DNA of 64,000 nt from Actinobaculum sp. oral taxon 183 str. F0552 (GTDB lineage Bacteria > Actinomycetota > Actinomycetes > Actinomycetales > Actinomycetaceae). Where the stretch lies: the NCBI RefSeq assembly GCF_000466165.1, contig NZ_KE951405.1, positions 1 to 64,000 on the forward strand. Reading direction: 5' to 3'. Shown in pieces: positions 36,680 to 45,502 of this stretch (positions are counted from its first letter, which is position 1; each line of letters begins with the position of its first letter). The position numbers were made by a program, and so were the translations under genes. The notes below the pieces were generated by a model that ran no database searches, was not told where the DNA came from, and saw only the letters and a list, made by a program, of their open reading frames with translations.

Positions 36680-37267
36680 ATGGCCGATTCCGGAGAGTCT
36701 CGACGCCCCGCGTACGTTCTCGTCTTCGTCTCGGCACGCTGGTGCCAGATTTCCGCACCCATGAGGGTCATCGCCGGCGAGATACTGCGGGACTTGGCGG
36801 GACGCGACTTCGCGATCCGCGGCCTCGAAATCGACATCGACGAAGCCGAAGCCGCTCTCGCAGACCAGGCGTTCGACCGCCTCCGGCCTACTGGAGGTTC
36901 CTCAGCGGACCGGCCCCCGCATGGCCTCTTCGATCGACCCGCCTCTGCGACTTCCGGTTCGCACCAGGCAGTCTCGGCCGGCCTCGACCCGGTCGTCACC
37001 GCAGGGTTCGTCGATTCGATCGACTTCATTCCCATGCTCGTCCTCCTCCGCGAGGGAGGAACCGCCTCCGATCGCATGGCAACGGCCGCCGAAGGAACCG
37101 CGCCTGCCGCCGAAGCAGTGCACGACAGCACTGCCGTATCCATCGACACCGCCGCGTCCACCGGCGATGCCTCTTCGTTCCGCGAACTCGCCAGATTCGC
37201 CGGGCAACTGCCCAAGCTGCACATCCGTGCGGCTCTGCTCGCCGCACTCGCCGACGGCGTGTCTTAG
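36680..37267 (+). CDS. Thioredoxin-like protein with a monothiol active site
   Basis: A 195-residue protein that aligns by eye with thioredoxin: YVLVFVSARWCQISAPMRVI (12-31) replaces the usual strand and WCGPC helix, IDFIPMLVLLREGG (114-127) replaces the cis-proline strand (Pro118), and FRELARFAGQLPKL is the last helix. Only Cys22 remains; the second active-site cysteine is Ile24-Ser25, so dithiol reduction is unlikely. Low-complexity insertions at about 66-108 and 130-165 double the usual length. It starts two bases after the endonuclease stop. It probably represents the gene that normally follows trxB, separated from it by the restriction-modification pair. Confidence 0.7.
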   Translation: MADSGESRRPAYVLVFVSARWCQISAPMRVIAGEILRDLAGRDFAIRGLEIDIDEAEAALADQAFDRLRPTGGSSADRPPHGLFDRPASATSGSHQAVSAGLDPVVTAGFVDSIDFIPMLVLLREGGTASDRMATAAEGTAPAAEAVHDSTAVSIDTAASTGDASSFRELARFAGQLPKLHIRAALLAALADGVS

Positions 37268-37554
37268 AACGGCGCATCTCAGTCCTACAGCTCTTGGCCG
37301 GTCAAAAGCCGCCCCGTGAACGGAGAACCATAGTCTGTCCTGTGAACGGAGTCCTCGTGGTTCGGCGTCATCCTGGCCGAGGCACCTGAGTTCCCCGGCC
37401 GAAGGCCCCCGAGTTCGTCTTCTTCCCAGCACGCGCCCATGACCGGAGCCGAGGCGTGGCACACTTGAGTGTGGCCGCTGCCGCGAGCCGTCCAGTGGGA
37501 TGCGCAACCGGCTCCGTCCCACCGAAACCGAATGCAGGAATGAAGGAGAGCGCG

Positions 37555-38874
37555 ATGAGCGAACAACAGCGAGGCACGACCAGCACGACCCGTGCCGCTG
37601 CGGCCGGTACGCGCCTGGATCCTTGGTACAACACGTATGCGGATCGCGCTCTGGGAATGCGCCAGTCGGAGGTGCGTTCGCTTTTCGCCGTCGCCAATAG
37701 ACCGGAAGTCGTCTCCTTGGCCGGAGGGATGCCCAATATCGAGGGGCTGCCGCTCGAGTTCCTCGCGGAGATGAGCGCACGTCTTCTGCGCGACCGAGGA
37801 ACGTCGATCCTCCAATACGGCTCGGGGCAGGGCAACGCCGAATTGCGGGAGATGATCGCCGAGGTCATGCGGCCCGACGGCGTACGCGGCCATCCCGACG
37901 ACATCACCGTCACCACCGGTTCGCAGCAGGCCCTCGACCTCATCTCCCAGGTCTTCGTCAACCCAGGCGACGTCGTCCTGGCCGAAGCCCCCTCGTACGT
38001 CGGCGCATTGGGGACCTTCCGGGCCTACCAGGCTAACGTCGTCCATGTGCCGATGGACGGCGACGGGCTCATTCCCGAAGAGCTCGAAGCGACGATCGAA
38101 CACCTAGAAGGTGAGGGAAAACCAGTCAAATTCCTCTACACGATCCCCAACTTCCACAACCCCGCCGGGGTCTGCCTGTCTGCCGAACGTCGACGCCGGA
38201 TCGTGAAGATCTGCTCGCGTCACCACATCCTCATCGTCGAGGACAACCCTTACGGTCTCCTCGGCTTCGACGGCGATCCCATCCCCGCCATCCAGTCCTT
38301 CAACCCCGACGGCGTCGTCTACCTCGGCTCGTTCTCCAAAACCTTCGCGCCGGGCTACCGCGTCGGCTGGGCGCTCGCACCGGCTGCGGTGACAGCCCGT
38401 CTGATTCTGGCCAACGAGAATGCGCTCCTCTGTCCGTCCACCTTCGCACAGCTGTCGATCAACGAGTATCTGCGCACATACGACTGGTACCAGCAAGTCA
38501 AGGAATACCGTGAAATGTATCGCGAGCGCGGTCGCGCGATGCAAGCCGCCTTAGAGGAATTCCTGCCGATGTGCACGTGGAACGCACCCGAAGGCGGCTT
38601 CTACACCTGGGTCAAGCTGCCGGAGGGACTCGATGCGCACGCCATGCTTCCGCGCGCGGTGACGAATCTCGTCGCCTACGTCTCCGGGACCGCCTTCTAC
38701 GCCGACGGTCAAGGCCGCGACCACATGCGCTTGTCGTTCTGCTATCCGACGCCCGAACGCATCCGCGAGGGCGTGCGCCGCCTGTCGACGGTCGTGGCTG
38801 GCGAAGCCGAGCTCGTCGCGATGTTCGGCGTCCAGAACCGCGAGCACCCCCGGGGGAAGTTCAGTCAAATGTGA
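37555..38874 (+). CDS. PLP-dependent aminotransferase (class I/II, LysN-like)
   Basis: A 439-residue fold-type I aminotransferase. The PLP lysine is Lys262 in LGSFSKTFAPGYRVGW, with the conserved TGSQQALDLI (121-130), PNFHNPAG (198-205) and DNPYG (230-234). It resembles 2-aminoadipate/aromatic aminotransferases of the MocR-related group but has no DNA-binding domain. The amino donor and acceptor are not determinable. ATG 37555 follows GAAGGAGAG. The 287-base gap before it has two GTGAACGGAG repeats (37318, 37343) and no other gene. Confidence 0.9.
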   Translation: MSEQQRGTTSTTRAAAAGTRLDPWYNTYADRALGMRQSEVRSLFAVANRPEVVSLAGGMPNIEGLPLEFLAEMSARLLRDRGTSILQYGSGQGNAELREMIAEVMRPDGVRGHPDDITVTTGSQQALDLISQVFVNPGDVVLAEAPSYVGALGTFRAYQANVVHVPMDGDGLIPEELEATIEHLEGEGKPVKFLYTIPNFHNPAGVCLSAERRRRIVKICSRHHILIVEDNPYGLLGFDGDPIPAIQSFNPDGVVYLGSFSKTFAPGYRVGWALAPAAVTARLILANENALLCPSTFAQLSINEYLRTYDWYQQVKEYREMYRERGRAMQAALEEFLPMCTWNAPEGGFYTWVKLPEGLDAHAMLPRAVTNLVAYVSGTAFYADGQGRDHMRLSFCYPTPERIREGVRRLSTVVAGEAELVAMFGVQNREHPRGKFSQM

Positions 38875-38959
38875 GGAGACCGCAACCGGACTCCTCACCG
38901 CCCGTATAATGTCTACCGTTCGTCCTGGTGATCCAGTCCGTCGACTCGGGAGGCTGTCC

Positions 38960-40132
38960 ATGTCCGCTCCACTCACGGTTGCGATTCTCGCCGGGGGCTT
39001 GACGCACGAACGCGAGGTGTCCCTGCACTCGGGACGGCGCGTCGCGGCCGCGCTGCGCGAAGCGGGCATGTACGTCAAGATCTTCGACGTCGACGCGAAC
39101 CTCCTGCAACGCCTTCACTCCATGGCTCCCGATATCGTGTGGCCGCTCATTCACGGAAGCACAGGGGAGGACGGTTCGCTTCAGGATCTTCTCGAACTGG
39201 CCGGCCATCCCTATGTCGGCACGGACCCAGCCTCCTGCAAGCTGGCGTCGGACAAGGCCATCGCAGCCGCCGTCCTGGCACGTGAGGGTGTCGCAATGCC
39301 CGACTCAGTGACGATCCCACAAAAGCTCTTCCGCGAGGTGGGTGTGGCACCGATTCTCGATCTGATCAAAGCGCGCTTCGGATTTCCCCTGGTGGTCAAA
39401 CCGTCGCAGGGAGGTTCGGCGCTTGGAGTGACGATTGTCGAGGAATCGGCAGCCTTGCCCGGCGCGATGGTCGACTGCTACGCCTATGGCGAAGACGCTC
39501 GGATCGAAAAGTACATCGACGGGCGCGAGGTAGCGGTCGCGGTCATGGAGAGGGCCACAGAGTCTTCCTCCGCTGAGCCCCCGTCCACCGTACCTTCGTC
39601 ATCTGCCACGTCTTCAGCGCTCGCTGAATCCTTGTCACCTACCGCATCACCCTCGCCCGCTGCGCCGTCTCCATCCACAGCAGCGACTTCAGCGCCGTCT
39701 CCATCCGCGGCATCAGATCCAGCTGCGACATATGAACAAGCTTCGTTCTGCCGGGCGCCAACCTCTCGGACCGGCGAACCCCATGCGCTTCCGCCCGTGG
39801 AGATCGTCACCGATGGCCCATACGATTTCGATGCGCGTTACAATGCCGGTCGCTCCGAGTACTTCGTCCCCGCCCGCCTGACGGACGAGGAGACATCCAC
39901 AGTCAAATCAACCGCAGAGAGAGTGCACAGGATTCTCGGCTTACGGCATTTGTCACGCACAGACATCGTTCTCGACGGAGACGGCGTTCCCTGGGTGCTG
40001 GACGTCAACGTCGCCCCCGGTATGACGGAGACATCCCTTTTCCCGCAGGCCGCCGCAGCCGAAGCGCACAACCTCGGCACTACTGTAGACGATTTGTATA
40101 CGAAGATTCTGCGTTCAGCCATAGATCGGTAA
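38960..40132 (+). CDS. D-alanine--D-alanine ligase-family protein with a low-complexity insertion
   Basis: A 390-residue ATP-grasp ligase that joins two D-alanines for the peptidoglycan stem peptide. AILAGGLTHEREVSLHSG (8-25), FPLVVKPSQGGSALGV (142-157) and DVNVAPGMTETSLFP (348-362) match Ddl. Residues 199-275 are an inserted Ser/Pro/Ala/Thr-rich segment between VAVAVMER and ALPPVEIV, in the ATP-grasp domain; removing it leaves a normal-length enzyme. Catalytic regions are intact, so activity is likely. ATG 38960 follows GGGAGG; an upstream start at 38909 lacks one. It is often found near parAB in this group. Confidence 0.86.
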   Translation: MSAPLTVAILAGGLTHEREVSLHSGRRVAAALREAGMYVKIFDVDANLLQRLHSMAPDIVWPLIHGSTGEDGSLQDLLELAGHPYVGTDPASCKLASDKAIAAAVLAREGVAMPDSVTIPQKLFREVGVAPILDLIKARFGFPLVVKPSQGGSALGVTIVEESAALPGAMVDCYAYGEDARIEKYIDGREVAVAVMERATESSSAEPPSTVPSSSATSSALAESLSPTASPSPAAPSPSTAATSAPSPSAASDPAATYEQASFCRAPTSRTGEPHALPPVEIVTDGPYDFDARYNAGRSEYFVPARLTDEETSTVKSTAERVHRILGLRHLSRTDIVLDGDGVPWVLDVNVAPGMTETSLFPQAAAAEAHNLGTTVDDLYTKILRSAIDR

Positions 40133-40238
40133 TCCGAATGGCGTCGATTCGGCCGCTACAAGAGGATGGGATTCGTTTTTCAAACCTCTCGAATTCTCCT
40201 TTTCGTACCATGAGTTTGTTGTTCTGTGCTTTCGACGC

Positions 40239-42077
40239 TTATTCGGGGACATCAATACCCGCTTCACCCGGTGTTAAGACTCCGAGAATCCGATTGAGTT
40301 CGTCAATGGAAGCGAAATCGATTTTAATAGATCCACGTTTGGCGCCCATCTCCACCTTCACTCGCGTATCGAAGCGATCGGCGAGCCGGGTCGAAAGCTC
40401 TCCCAGTTCAGGCGCATAACGCTTGGTCCGTCGCCGGACAGGTCTCGGCGGCGTCTGCTCATCGCCAACTGCAACCAGCTCTTCCACCTGCCGCACAGAA
40501 AGGCCTTCGGCCACGATTCTATGGGCTATGCGCTCCATGGCCGCCGAATCGGACAGTCCCAATAGCGCACGCGCATGGCCAGCCGAAAGTCCTCCCGCGG
40601 CGACACGTCGCTGGACGAGAGGCGGCAATTTGAGAAGACGAAGCGTATTGGAGATTTGCGGGCGCGAACGTGCTATCCTCCGTGACAGCTCTTCCTGCGT
40701 GCACTGGAAGTCTTCAAGCAACTGCTGATAAGCCGCCGCCTCTTCAAGGGCATTGAGCTGGGTACGGTGGAGGTTTTCGAGCAATGCATCACGCAGAAGA
40801 TCCTGATCTTGTGTATGCCGCACGATCGCGGGTACAGTGTCAATCCCCGCCAGCTCACAAGCACGCCAGCGCCGTTCACCCATGATGAGTTCATATCTGG
40901 CTTCGGGCTTATCGGCGATTGGCGCTTCAAGCGGTCGGACGATGACCGGTTGGAGTACCCCAACCTCCTTGATCGAAGCGGCGAGCTCGGCAAGCTCGTC
41001 TTCATCGAAGACCGTTCGTGGCTGTTTCGTGTTCGGGATTATTGCAGTCAATGGAAGCTCTGCGAACGTGGCCCCTGGCACCTCGACCAACCCGCCATCG
41101 GAATCATTCTCCAAAGCATCGTCCGCAGAAACGACATCGGGTTGGTTACCAGCGTTTGAACGATCGTTGGTTGTAGCGGCAGAAGCCGTTTGCTCTGAGT
41201 CGAAATCGTCCAGAGAATCAGATGCATCAGAGTCAGGATCGGAATCCAAACCATTGCCGGCATGCGAAGTCTCGGAATCCGCAATCCGGTCGGCTTCAGG
41301 ATATTCCTCATGATTGTCGAAACGATCGTTCATGGTGTCCTCCGATTTCTCGAAGCTGTCAATGTCTGTCAGACTCTTCTCACGGCTTTCCCGATTGTCT
41401 TCCGGAAGGTGCGTTTCATTGATCTTCACAGGCATGCTGTCCGAAGGTTCAAGGCTGATCGATGATTCAACGTTCATAGAACTTTCGCTGTTTTCTGCTA
41501 AGGTGACAGCATCTTTCTCTTCTTGTTCTTCCTCAAGAAGTTCAACCTCGAGTTGTCGTCCAGCTTCGGTATCTTCATGAACAGCATGGTCCGGTTTCGA
41601 TCGCTTTACCGCTTTCGATCGCTTTACCGCAATGCGAGACGACTCCTCCGACAAAACGACGACGCCATCTTGGTCAAAGGCCTTCCCATTTCCATTTCTT
41701 TTTGTCGACTTTTCCTCGGGTGAATTCGCTTTACTTTCAGATTGAGGAATTACAATTTCATTTTGTTTGTTTTCATCATGTTTTACATTAGTTTTTTGTT
41801 TTGTTTTCGAAGAAGGCTTTTCACGACTTTTCTTTGTTTCATCTATGCTTTTCCGGTTATTCTTTGTGTTATTGGTTGACTTCGTAGCAGAATCAGTAGT
41901 TCGATCAGTTTTGTTGCCCCGTTCCAGTAAGAACTTTTCCTCCAGAGGAACTTTTGACTTTTTCTCTTCGGAATTCCCCCCGAAGAATACGTCAATCGGG
42001 CGGTCTTTTACCTCTTTCTGTGAATTCGGAATAAGGGCTCCGATACCTTTACCTAAACCGCGTCTACGTTCCGCCAT
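40239..42077 (-). CDS. parB: Chromosome-partitioning protein ParB with a large central insertion
   Basis: A 612-residue centromere-binding CTPase. RRRGLGKGIGALIP (4-17) is the usual ParA-contacting N terminus. Residues 30-327 are a low-complexity Glu/Ser/Lys/Asp-rich stretch not found in ordinary ParB (280-350 residues). The core runs from 328 to the end: CTP-binding box GERRWRA (400-406), box III LLENLHRTQLNALEEA, the helix-turn-helix (RRIARSRPQISNTLRLL) and the C-terminal dimer domain. It should load on the parS sites upstream of parA. The 5' third of the gene is strikingly A+T-rich, the core is high G+C. It begins 14 bases after parA. Confidence 0.95.
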   Translation of the reverse strand: MAERRRGLGKGIGALIPNSQKEVKDRPIDVFFGGNSEEKKSKVPLEEKFLLERGNKTDRTTDSATKSTNNTKNNRKSIDETKKSREKPSSKTKQKTNVKHDENKQNEIVIPQSESKANSPEEKSTKRNGNGKAFDQDGVVVLSEESSRIAVKRSKAVKRSKPDHAVHEDTEAGRQLEVELLEEEQEEKDAVTLAENSESSMNVESSISLEPSDSMPVKINETHLPEDNRESREKSLTDIDSFEKSEDTMNDRFDNHEEYPEADRIADSETSHAGNGLDSDPDSDASDSLDDFDSEQTASAATTNDRSNAGNQPDVVSADDALENDSDGGLVEVPGATFAELPLTAIIPNTKQPRTVFDEDELAELAASIKEVGVLQPVIVRPLEAPIADKPEARYELIMGERRWRACELAGIDTVPAIVRHTQDQDLLRDALLENLHRTQLNALEEAAAYQQLLEDFQCTQEELSRRIARSRPQISNTLRLLKLPPLVQRRVAAGGLSAGHARALLGLSDSAAMERIAHRIVAEGLSVRQVEELVAVGDEQTPPRPVRRRTKRYAPELGELSTRLADRFDTRVKVEMGAKRGSIKIDFASIDELNRILGVLTPGEAGIDVPE

Positions 42078-42091
42078 AGTGAAGTGACCCC

Positions 42092-43045
42092 TTACTCGGC
42101 TCTATCAGCCAGTTCGTGCGCCGCGGCTAGATAAGCAATGGCACCGCTGGAACGAGGTGCATAGGTAATCACGGTCTCGCCGTATGATGGTGATTCAGCA
42201 ATGCGCACTGACCGAGGAATTTCAACAGATAGCGTTTCCTCAGGGAAGAAATCCCGCACATTTTCGGATACTTCAGCGCTGAGATTTGTGTTTTTCGAAG
42301 CCATAGTTAGAAGAATCGTGCTGACTCGAAGACCGGCGTTCCATCCATCGCGCGCTCCTTCTATAGTCCTCAAAAGTTGCGTGAGACCTTCGAGAGCATA
42401 GTACTCAGTTTGAACGGGAATTAGAACCTCATGAGCGGCGATCAGTGCATTGATTGGAAGTAGCGACATGCTTGGCGGACAGTCTATTATCACATAATCG
42501 AATCGTTCGCCTTGTTCCGCAAGTTCTTCTAAAGCAGGATACAGGGTTTCGCGTAAACGCGTACTTCGATCTGGTGCTTCCACCAGTTCGACATCGACAA
42601 GGGCAAGATTGATTGACGAAGGCGCAATGTACAATCCCGGCAGCTTTTTGGACTGTTGCAAAATCTCGAAAAAGGAAACCTCTCGAGTAAGGACATTGTA
42701 CAGACCAAGAGTGTCTTCATTACGTTCTGCACCAAGCGCAGTAGACGCATTTCCCTGAGGATCGTCATCAATGACGAGAACGCGAAGTCCGCCCGAGGCA
42801 AGTGCCGCCGCAAGATTAACGGCACTGGTTGTTTTACCAACCCCTCCTTTCTGATTTGCCACCGCAATGATTCGCGTCTTAGTTGGAACCTTGAATTTGG
42901 CGTCACCGATAGACTCAAGGCGTTTCATATCCTCCGCGAGACTGCGGGCAAGAGGGGCGCCTTCACCGACCAGACGATCCCACTGATTCGGGTTCGGTCC
43001 AGCGTTAGACCCACTCGTTTTAGCCTTTTTCATGGGATCACTCAC
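42092..43045 (-). CDS. parA: Chromosome-partitioning ATPase ParA
   Basis: A 317-residue deviant-Walker ATPase that binds DNA and pulls ParB-parS complexes. The motif is KGGVGKTT (66-73), with DDDPQGNAS and IIDCPPS downstream. GTG 43045 is chosen because AGAGGAGAA lies six to seven bases upstream. The frame extends 33 codons further to 43144 but that stretch is not conserved and lies over the regulatory DNA. It is the first gene of the parA-parB operon; the parS array begins about 420 bases upstream. Confidence 0.95.
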   Translation of the reverse strand: MSDPMKKAKTSGSNAGPNPNQWDRLVGEGAPLARSLAEDMKRLESIGDAKFKVPTKTRIIAVANQKGGVGKTTSAVNLAAALASGGLRVLVIDDDPQGNASTALGAERNEDTLGLYNVLTREVSFFEILQQSKKLPGLYIAPSSINLALVDVELVEAPDRSTRLRETLYPALEELAEQGERFDYVIIDCPPSMSLLPINALIAAHEVLIPVQTEYYALEGLTQLLRTIEGARDGWNAGLRVSTILLTMASKNTNLSAEVSENVRDFFPEETLSVEIPRSVRIAESPSYGETVITYAPRSSGAIAYLAAAHELADRAE

Positions 43046-43466
43046 CTGAATTTCTCCTCTCATTGACCCTATTCTACGCAATACGAGCTGACAGAACCGA
43101 TGAAATCGACCTCTGAAATTCGTTTCATTTGTCAATGCACACATCGATTCGTTTAATCGTAGCCTGTTTAAGGATCAGTGACATGCATAATGGTCACTCA
43201 TTTATATTTTTGTTGTTTAGATTCGAATCATTATTCAAACATTCCATATGAATTGAATTTCCATTGCATTTAGCACCTAAAACTATTTCATTTTGTTGTC
43301 GCAATAGTACACAATGACATCTAATTGATCATAACACATGAAAAACAATGACTAAGTACCCATCAATTTGATTGTATTAACTTGATTTTCATTAATATCG
43401 CATTAGTTTTGAAATATTGGTACGACACTAGTCATATGTAATACGTTTATGTGCATCACACTTGCA

Positions 43467-43482
43467 TGTTTCACGTGAAACA
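43467..43482. promoter_or_regulatory. parS: parS site 1
   Basis: TGTTTCACGTGAAACA, a perfect 16-bp match to the bacterial parS consensus, the binding site of ParB. Confidence 0.95.
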
Positions 43483-43523
43483 CATAAATTCAAATTACGC
43501 TGACTGTCTTAACTCATTTAAAT

Positions 43524-43539
43524 CGTTTCACGTAAAACG
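43524..43539. promoter_or_regulatory. parS: parS-like site 2 (one core change)
   Basis: CGTTTCACGTAAAACG differs from the symmetric parS core by one base (A for G at position 11). Binding may be reduced. Confidence 0.7.
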
Positions 43540-43831
43540 TTGCTACTTTATCAATGTCCCAATTCATAATGTCACTCAAATCAACCGACGCATCACAACC
43601 ACGATCAACCATCAACTTATGAGTGTCATTTGGCGATTTGAAGAAAAAATATTTCCATACAAATTGTGTACGTAAAATATATTACAGAAGCTATTATGTC
43701 TGTCGTTAAAGAATGTCTACTATTGTTCAGTAAGCATCCTTGACGTAAATTTAGTAACGCAATCGTTTTCGTAGTTCAATACACTAATTAGCAACCACTT
43801 CACCTAAGTATATTGGTTGGTAGAATTAAAA

Positions 43832-43847
43832 CGTTTCACGTGAAACG
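43832..43847. promoter_or_regulatory. parS: parS site 3
   Basis: CGTTTCACGTGAAACG, a perfect palindrome with the complete parS core and C/G instead of T/A outermost bases. Confidence 0.93.
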
Positions 43848-44118
43848 AGGGAATTGTACTTTGACAATCCTTTCAGTAAGGTAATCACTTAGAATTGGAA
43901 GTTTGTGTATCCTCTATAAAACTATTTATAATTGTTATTTGAATAATTATTGATACATGTTTAATACATCAATTCACTGACATGGCGTCATATGGACAAA
44001 TTTGATTATTGTCACTTTGAATGCAGTGAACAACAATTGGTCAATATTAGTAAAGTATTTAACGTCCGGTATTTAAATTAGTTTCATCAACGAATTCATA
44101 AAATTAATTTACTGTATC

Positions 44119-44134
44119 CGTTTCACGTGAAACA
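44119..44134. promoter_or_regulatory. parS: parS site 4
   Basis: CGTTTCACGTGAAACA contains the complete parS core GTTTCACGTGAAAC. Confidence 0.93.
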
Positions 44135-44381
44135 AGTGTACTTAACTATTTCGTAAAAATTGAATTGTTGTATATCAATGCTATGAAAAGTGTCTAGTTA
44201 TACATTGAATAATCGATTCAATAACTGACCGCAATTTCATTTAAACGTATATTACAATTGATAATTTGACAAAGCATTCAACACATTTCAACCATATAGT
44301 AATAGAATAGTATCTGTCAGTGATAACATAAATTTTCACCGAAAAGTTCCTAACTTTCGTCTAGCAGACACGACATCTCGA

Positions 44382-44397
44382 AGTTTCACGTGAAACA
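44382..44397. promoter_or_regulatory. parS: parS site 5
   Basis: AGTTTCACGTGAAACA contains the complete parS core; the first base departs from the consensus T. Confidence 0.92.
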
Positions 44398-44570
44398 GAA
44401 TAGTCATGAATAATTGCATAAATTTTGCTTGGTACAGGCAAACAGCAAACTACTGTTCGGCATTCCATCTGTAGTGTATGAAGTGGAATTTGGAATGGCA
44501 GACTGTAACTAACTATAATTATTCAGGCAATTTTGAATATGACCATCCAATCAAAACACTCTTCCGATTC

Positions 44571-44586
44571 CGTTTCACGTGAAACA
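44571..44586. promoter_or_regulatory. parS: parS site 6
   Basis: CGTTTCACGTGAAACA, identical to site 4. Confidence 0.93.
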
Positions 44587-45106
44587 TCATAGATCTCACG
44601 GACATCTATTCTTAATCGGTCATGTACTACTGGATTAATGATGAACAATTCCTAATTGACCACGTCAAAGTAATTTACAAGACATTTTTCGAATTACGAT
44701 TGTCAATAGACAATAGTGCAGAATTGTACAGATTCATTATATTTTGAATACTTACTGAACCTATAACTGGCACATACAATTTTGTACATGGTCAATATGA
44801 AATGACATGTCGTTTATGATGCTTCGACACCATTGTATGTATTTACAATACACAATTTGTATGCGAAACCATAAGCGTGTTTCATCTCGGAATTCTATTA
44901 TGATTCAATGAATACATCAGTTCAATGAATAGACAACATTGTCTAGCAATTACCAAGAACGGATAACGACAATTACTCACATAGTGGAACATCCATACGT
45001 CAAATTAATGGTTAAAAGGTTACCAACGATGGATAGCGCGAAAGTAACCATTATACAATTTCCAATTTGCTTACTGGATGAACTGACTATGTGAATTTCC
45101 TATCGT

Positions 45107-45122
45107 TGTTTCACGTGAAACA
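45107..45122. promoter_or_regulatory. parS: parS site 7
   Basis: TGTTTCACGTGAAACA, identical to site 1 and to the full consensus. Confidence 0.95.
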
Positions 45123-45329
45123 TAAACTATTGGAATTCACAAATTTTTGTCACACAATTTCTGAATTAATTCCCTAGTGTTGACATAATTAGTACCGTAT
45201 ACAAACTAAGCAGTAGTCAATGTCTAACACAACCACATTCAATTCAAGCGATATGAGCTAGACAAGTAAACGTATCAACAGCAAATGATTCGTTTCATAA
45301 ACATCATCCTCTGGTGGTGATACATACCA

Positions 45330-45345
45330 TGTTTCACGTGAAACC
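45330..45345. promoter_or_regulatory. parS: parS site 8
   Basis: TGTTTCACGTGAAACC contains the complete core with one outermost change. It lies 158 bases from the rsmG stop. Confidence 0.93.
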
Positions 45346-45502
45346 TTTTTCGTGGCGCCAATTAGTCGTGTGAAGGCGAACATATGACACTCATATTAGA
45401 GTGGTCATACAATAGGTTTCAATTGAATGAGAATTATGCGATGTGCATATACCATTTTAAATCATCAGTTGAAATGACCAACAATGATCGCCAGAACTAA
45501 TT

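Larger units (their letters stand above)
43046..45502. other. A+T-rich non-coding centromere region between parA and rsmG
   Basis: About 2.45 kb with no convincing gene. Sampled lines are roughly 25-35 percent G+C, against 60-70 percent in the flanks. It contains eight parS-type palindromes (listed separately). Short open frames cross parS sites and have no ribosome sites or homology. No tRNA, riboswitch or DnaA-box cluster was seen. The promoter of parA and the end of rsmG lie at its edges. It probably serves as the ParB loading centre. Confidence 0.85.

Noticed and set aside
43046-43144. N-terminal extension of ParA to 43144
   Set aside because: The extra 33 codons are not ParA-like, and the AGAGGAGAA ribosome site points to GTG 43045.
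43451-43675. 74-codon plus-strand frame in the centromere region
   Set aside because: It reads through two parS sites, has no ribosome site, and such frames are expected by chance.
43046-45502. Horizontal acquisition (phage or genomic island) as the origin of the A+T-rich stretch
   Set aside because: No integrase, transposase, phage gene or attachment repeat is visible, and it sits inside a conserved core gene order with the host's own parS sites.
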